Source: Mycolicibacterium lacusdiani (GTDB lineage Bacteria; Actinomycetota; Actinomycetes; Mycobacteriales; Mycobacteriaceae). From it: a stretch of 64,000 nucleotides of DNA. The first letter of the stretch is position 1, and each line of letters opens with the position of its first letter. The stretch is from positions 186,001 to 250,000 of the forward strand of contig NZ_JAKCFC010000005.1 in NCBI RefSeq assembly GCF_021916785.1, given 5' to 3'. The notes beneath the pieces were generated by a model, which was not told the DNA's origin, did not search any database, and was given only the letters and a program-made list of their open reading frames with translations. Shown piece after piece: positions 63,690 to 64,000 of the stretch. A program made the translations under genes and the position numbers.

Positions 63690-64000
63690 GTCGACGTGGC
63701 CGGCGTGGTGGTGAGGTGCAGGAACACTTCGTCCAGCGAGGGGCGGCGCAGCGAGATGTCGAGGAGTTCGACGCCGAGTTCGTCCATCCGCCGAGCGATT
63801 TCGGACAAGGTGGCCACGCCCTGCTGTGCGGGCACGGACACCGAACTCGTCTCTGCGTCCACCTCGACCTCGGCGAAGTCGGCCAACGCGTTCGCAATCC
63901 GTGGCAGATCCTCGGGGTCCAATGCCGTCATCTGGCAGTAACTGCTGCCGGTCTGCCGCTTGAGTTCGTCTGCAGTGCCCTTCGCGACGATTTGACCCTG
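63686..64000 (-). CDS. ABC transporter ATPase, DrrA-like, C-terminal part (gene continues past window)
   Basis: Only the last 104 codons are inside the window; the frame is open to base 64000. The visible part has GQIVAKGTADELKRQTG, which is the segment after the H-loop in DrrA-type ATPases, and the C-terminal LEXE-like regulatory region with RRPSLDEVFLHLTT. The ATPase core with its Walker motifs lies to the right of the window. It is the first gene of the three-gene exporter operon as far as seen. Confidence 0.8.
   Translation of the reverse strand, partial: QGQIVAKGTADELKRQTGSSYCQMTALDPEDLPRIANALADFAEVEVDAETSSVSVPAQQGVATLSEIARRMDELGVELLDISLRRPSLDEVFLHLTTTPATST

Overview
The window is GC-rich, densely packed actinobacterial DNA. 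Its gene order follows the Mycobacterium tuberculosis chromosome from about Rv1458c to Rv1497, and it then enters a lipid-glycan locus of the kind that follows lipL in lipooligosaccharide (LOS) producing mycobacteria. SufB carries no intein, and the fadE15-ctpD-trxB1 and mazEF4 genes of M. tuberculosis are missing, so the source is most likely a non-tuberculous, probably fast-growing Mycolicibacterium. Gene names rest on recognised motifs, lengths and gene order; no database search was possible.

Layout. 1-2575: an ABC transporter ATPase (cut by the window edge) and the mannosyltransferase mptB, both on minus. 2683-9039: the complete suf iron-sulphur operon, sufR-B-D-C-S-U-T, with a SufR operator at its head. 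9059-14398: a variable stretch that differs from M. tuberculosis. It holds a DUF222-HNH protein, an iron-box-controlled formyltransferase like FxbA of exochelin synthesis, a divergent TupA-type ATP-grasp protein, a hypothetical protein and an old yellow enzyme. 14465-21132: trxA, echA12, an ABC-F protein, a small HTH protein, acnR and acnA. 21305-27495: a Rv1476-like membrane protein, the peptidoglycan endopeptidases ripA and ripB, and the moxR1-DUF58-VWA group. 27570-30247: fabG1-inhA and hemH. 30244-33942: Rv1486c-like, NfeD, SPFH, DoxX-like and DedA/TVP38 membrane proteins. 34108-40642: methylmalonyl-CoA mutase (mutA, mutB), its GTPase chaperone meaB, and the esterase lipL.

41402 to the right edge is a glycolipid assembly and export locus. 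It contains a Mas/Pks5-type iterative polyketide synthase, a PapA acyltransferase, two further paralogous HxxxD acyltransferases, a GT1 glycosyltransferase, an MmpL transporter, a DxD glycosyltransferase, two SAM methyltransferases, UDP-glucose 6-dehydrogenase, a GT2 glycosyltransferase, and a DrrABC-like ABC exporter whose ATPase runs off the window. The simplest reading is an LOS-like acylated glycolipid: the PKS makes methyl-branched chains from methylmalonyl-CoA, the acyltransferases load them on a sugar core, the glycosyltransferases, methyltransferases and a uronic acid donor elaborate the glycan, and MmpL and/or the ABC system export it. The mutAB-meaB genes next door interconvert succinyl-CoA and methylmalonyl-CoA, the extender precursor.

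Iron is a second theme: suf, the iron-box formyltransferase, aconitase and ferrochelatase all lie in the first 31 kb. I saw no tRNA, rRNA, CRISPR array, insertion sequence or prophage.
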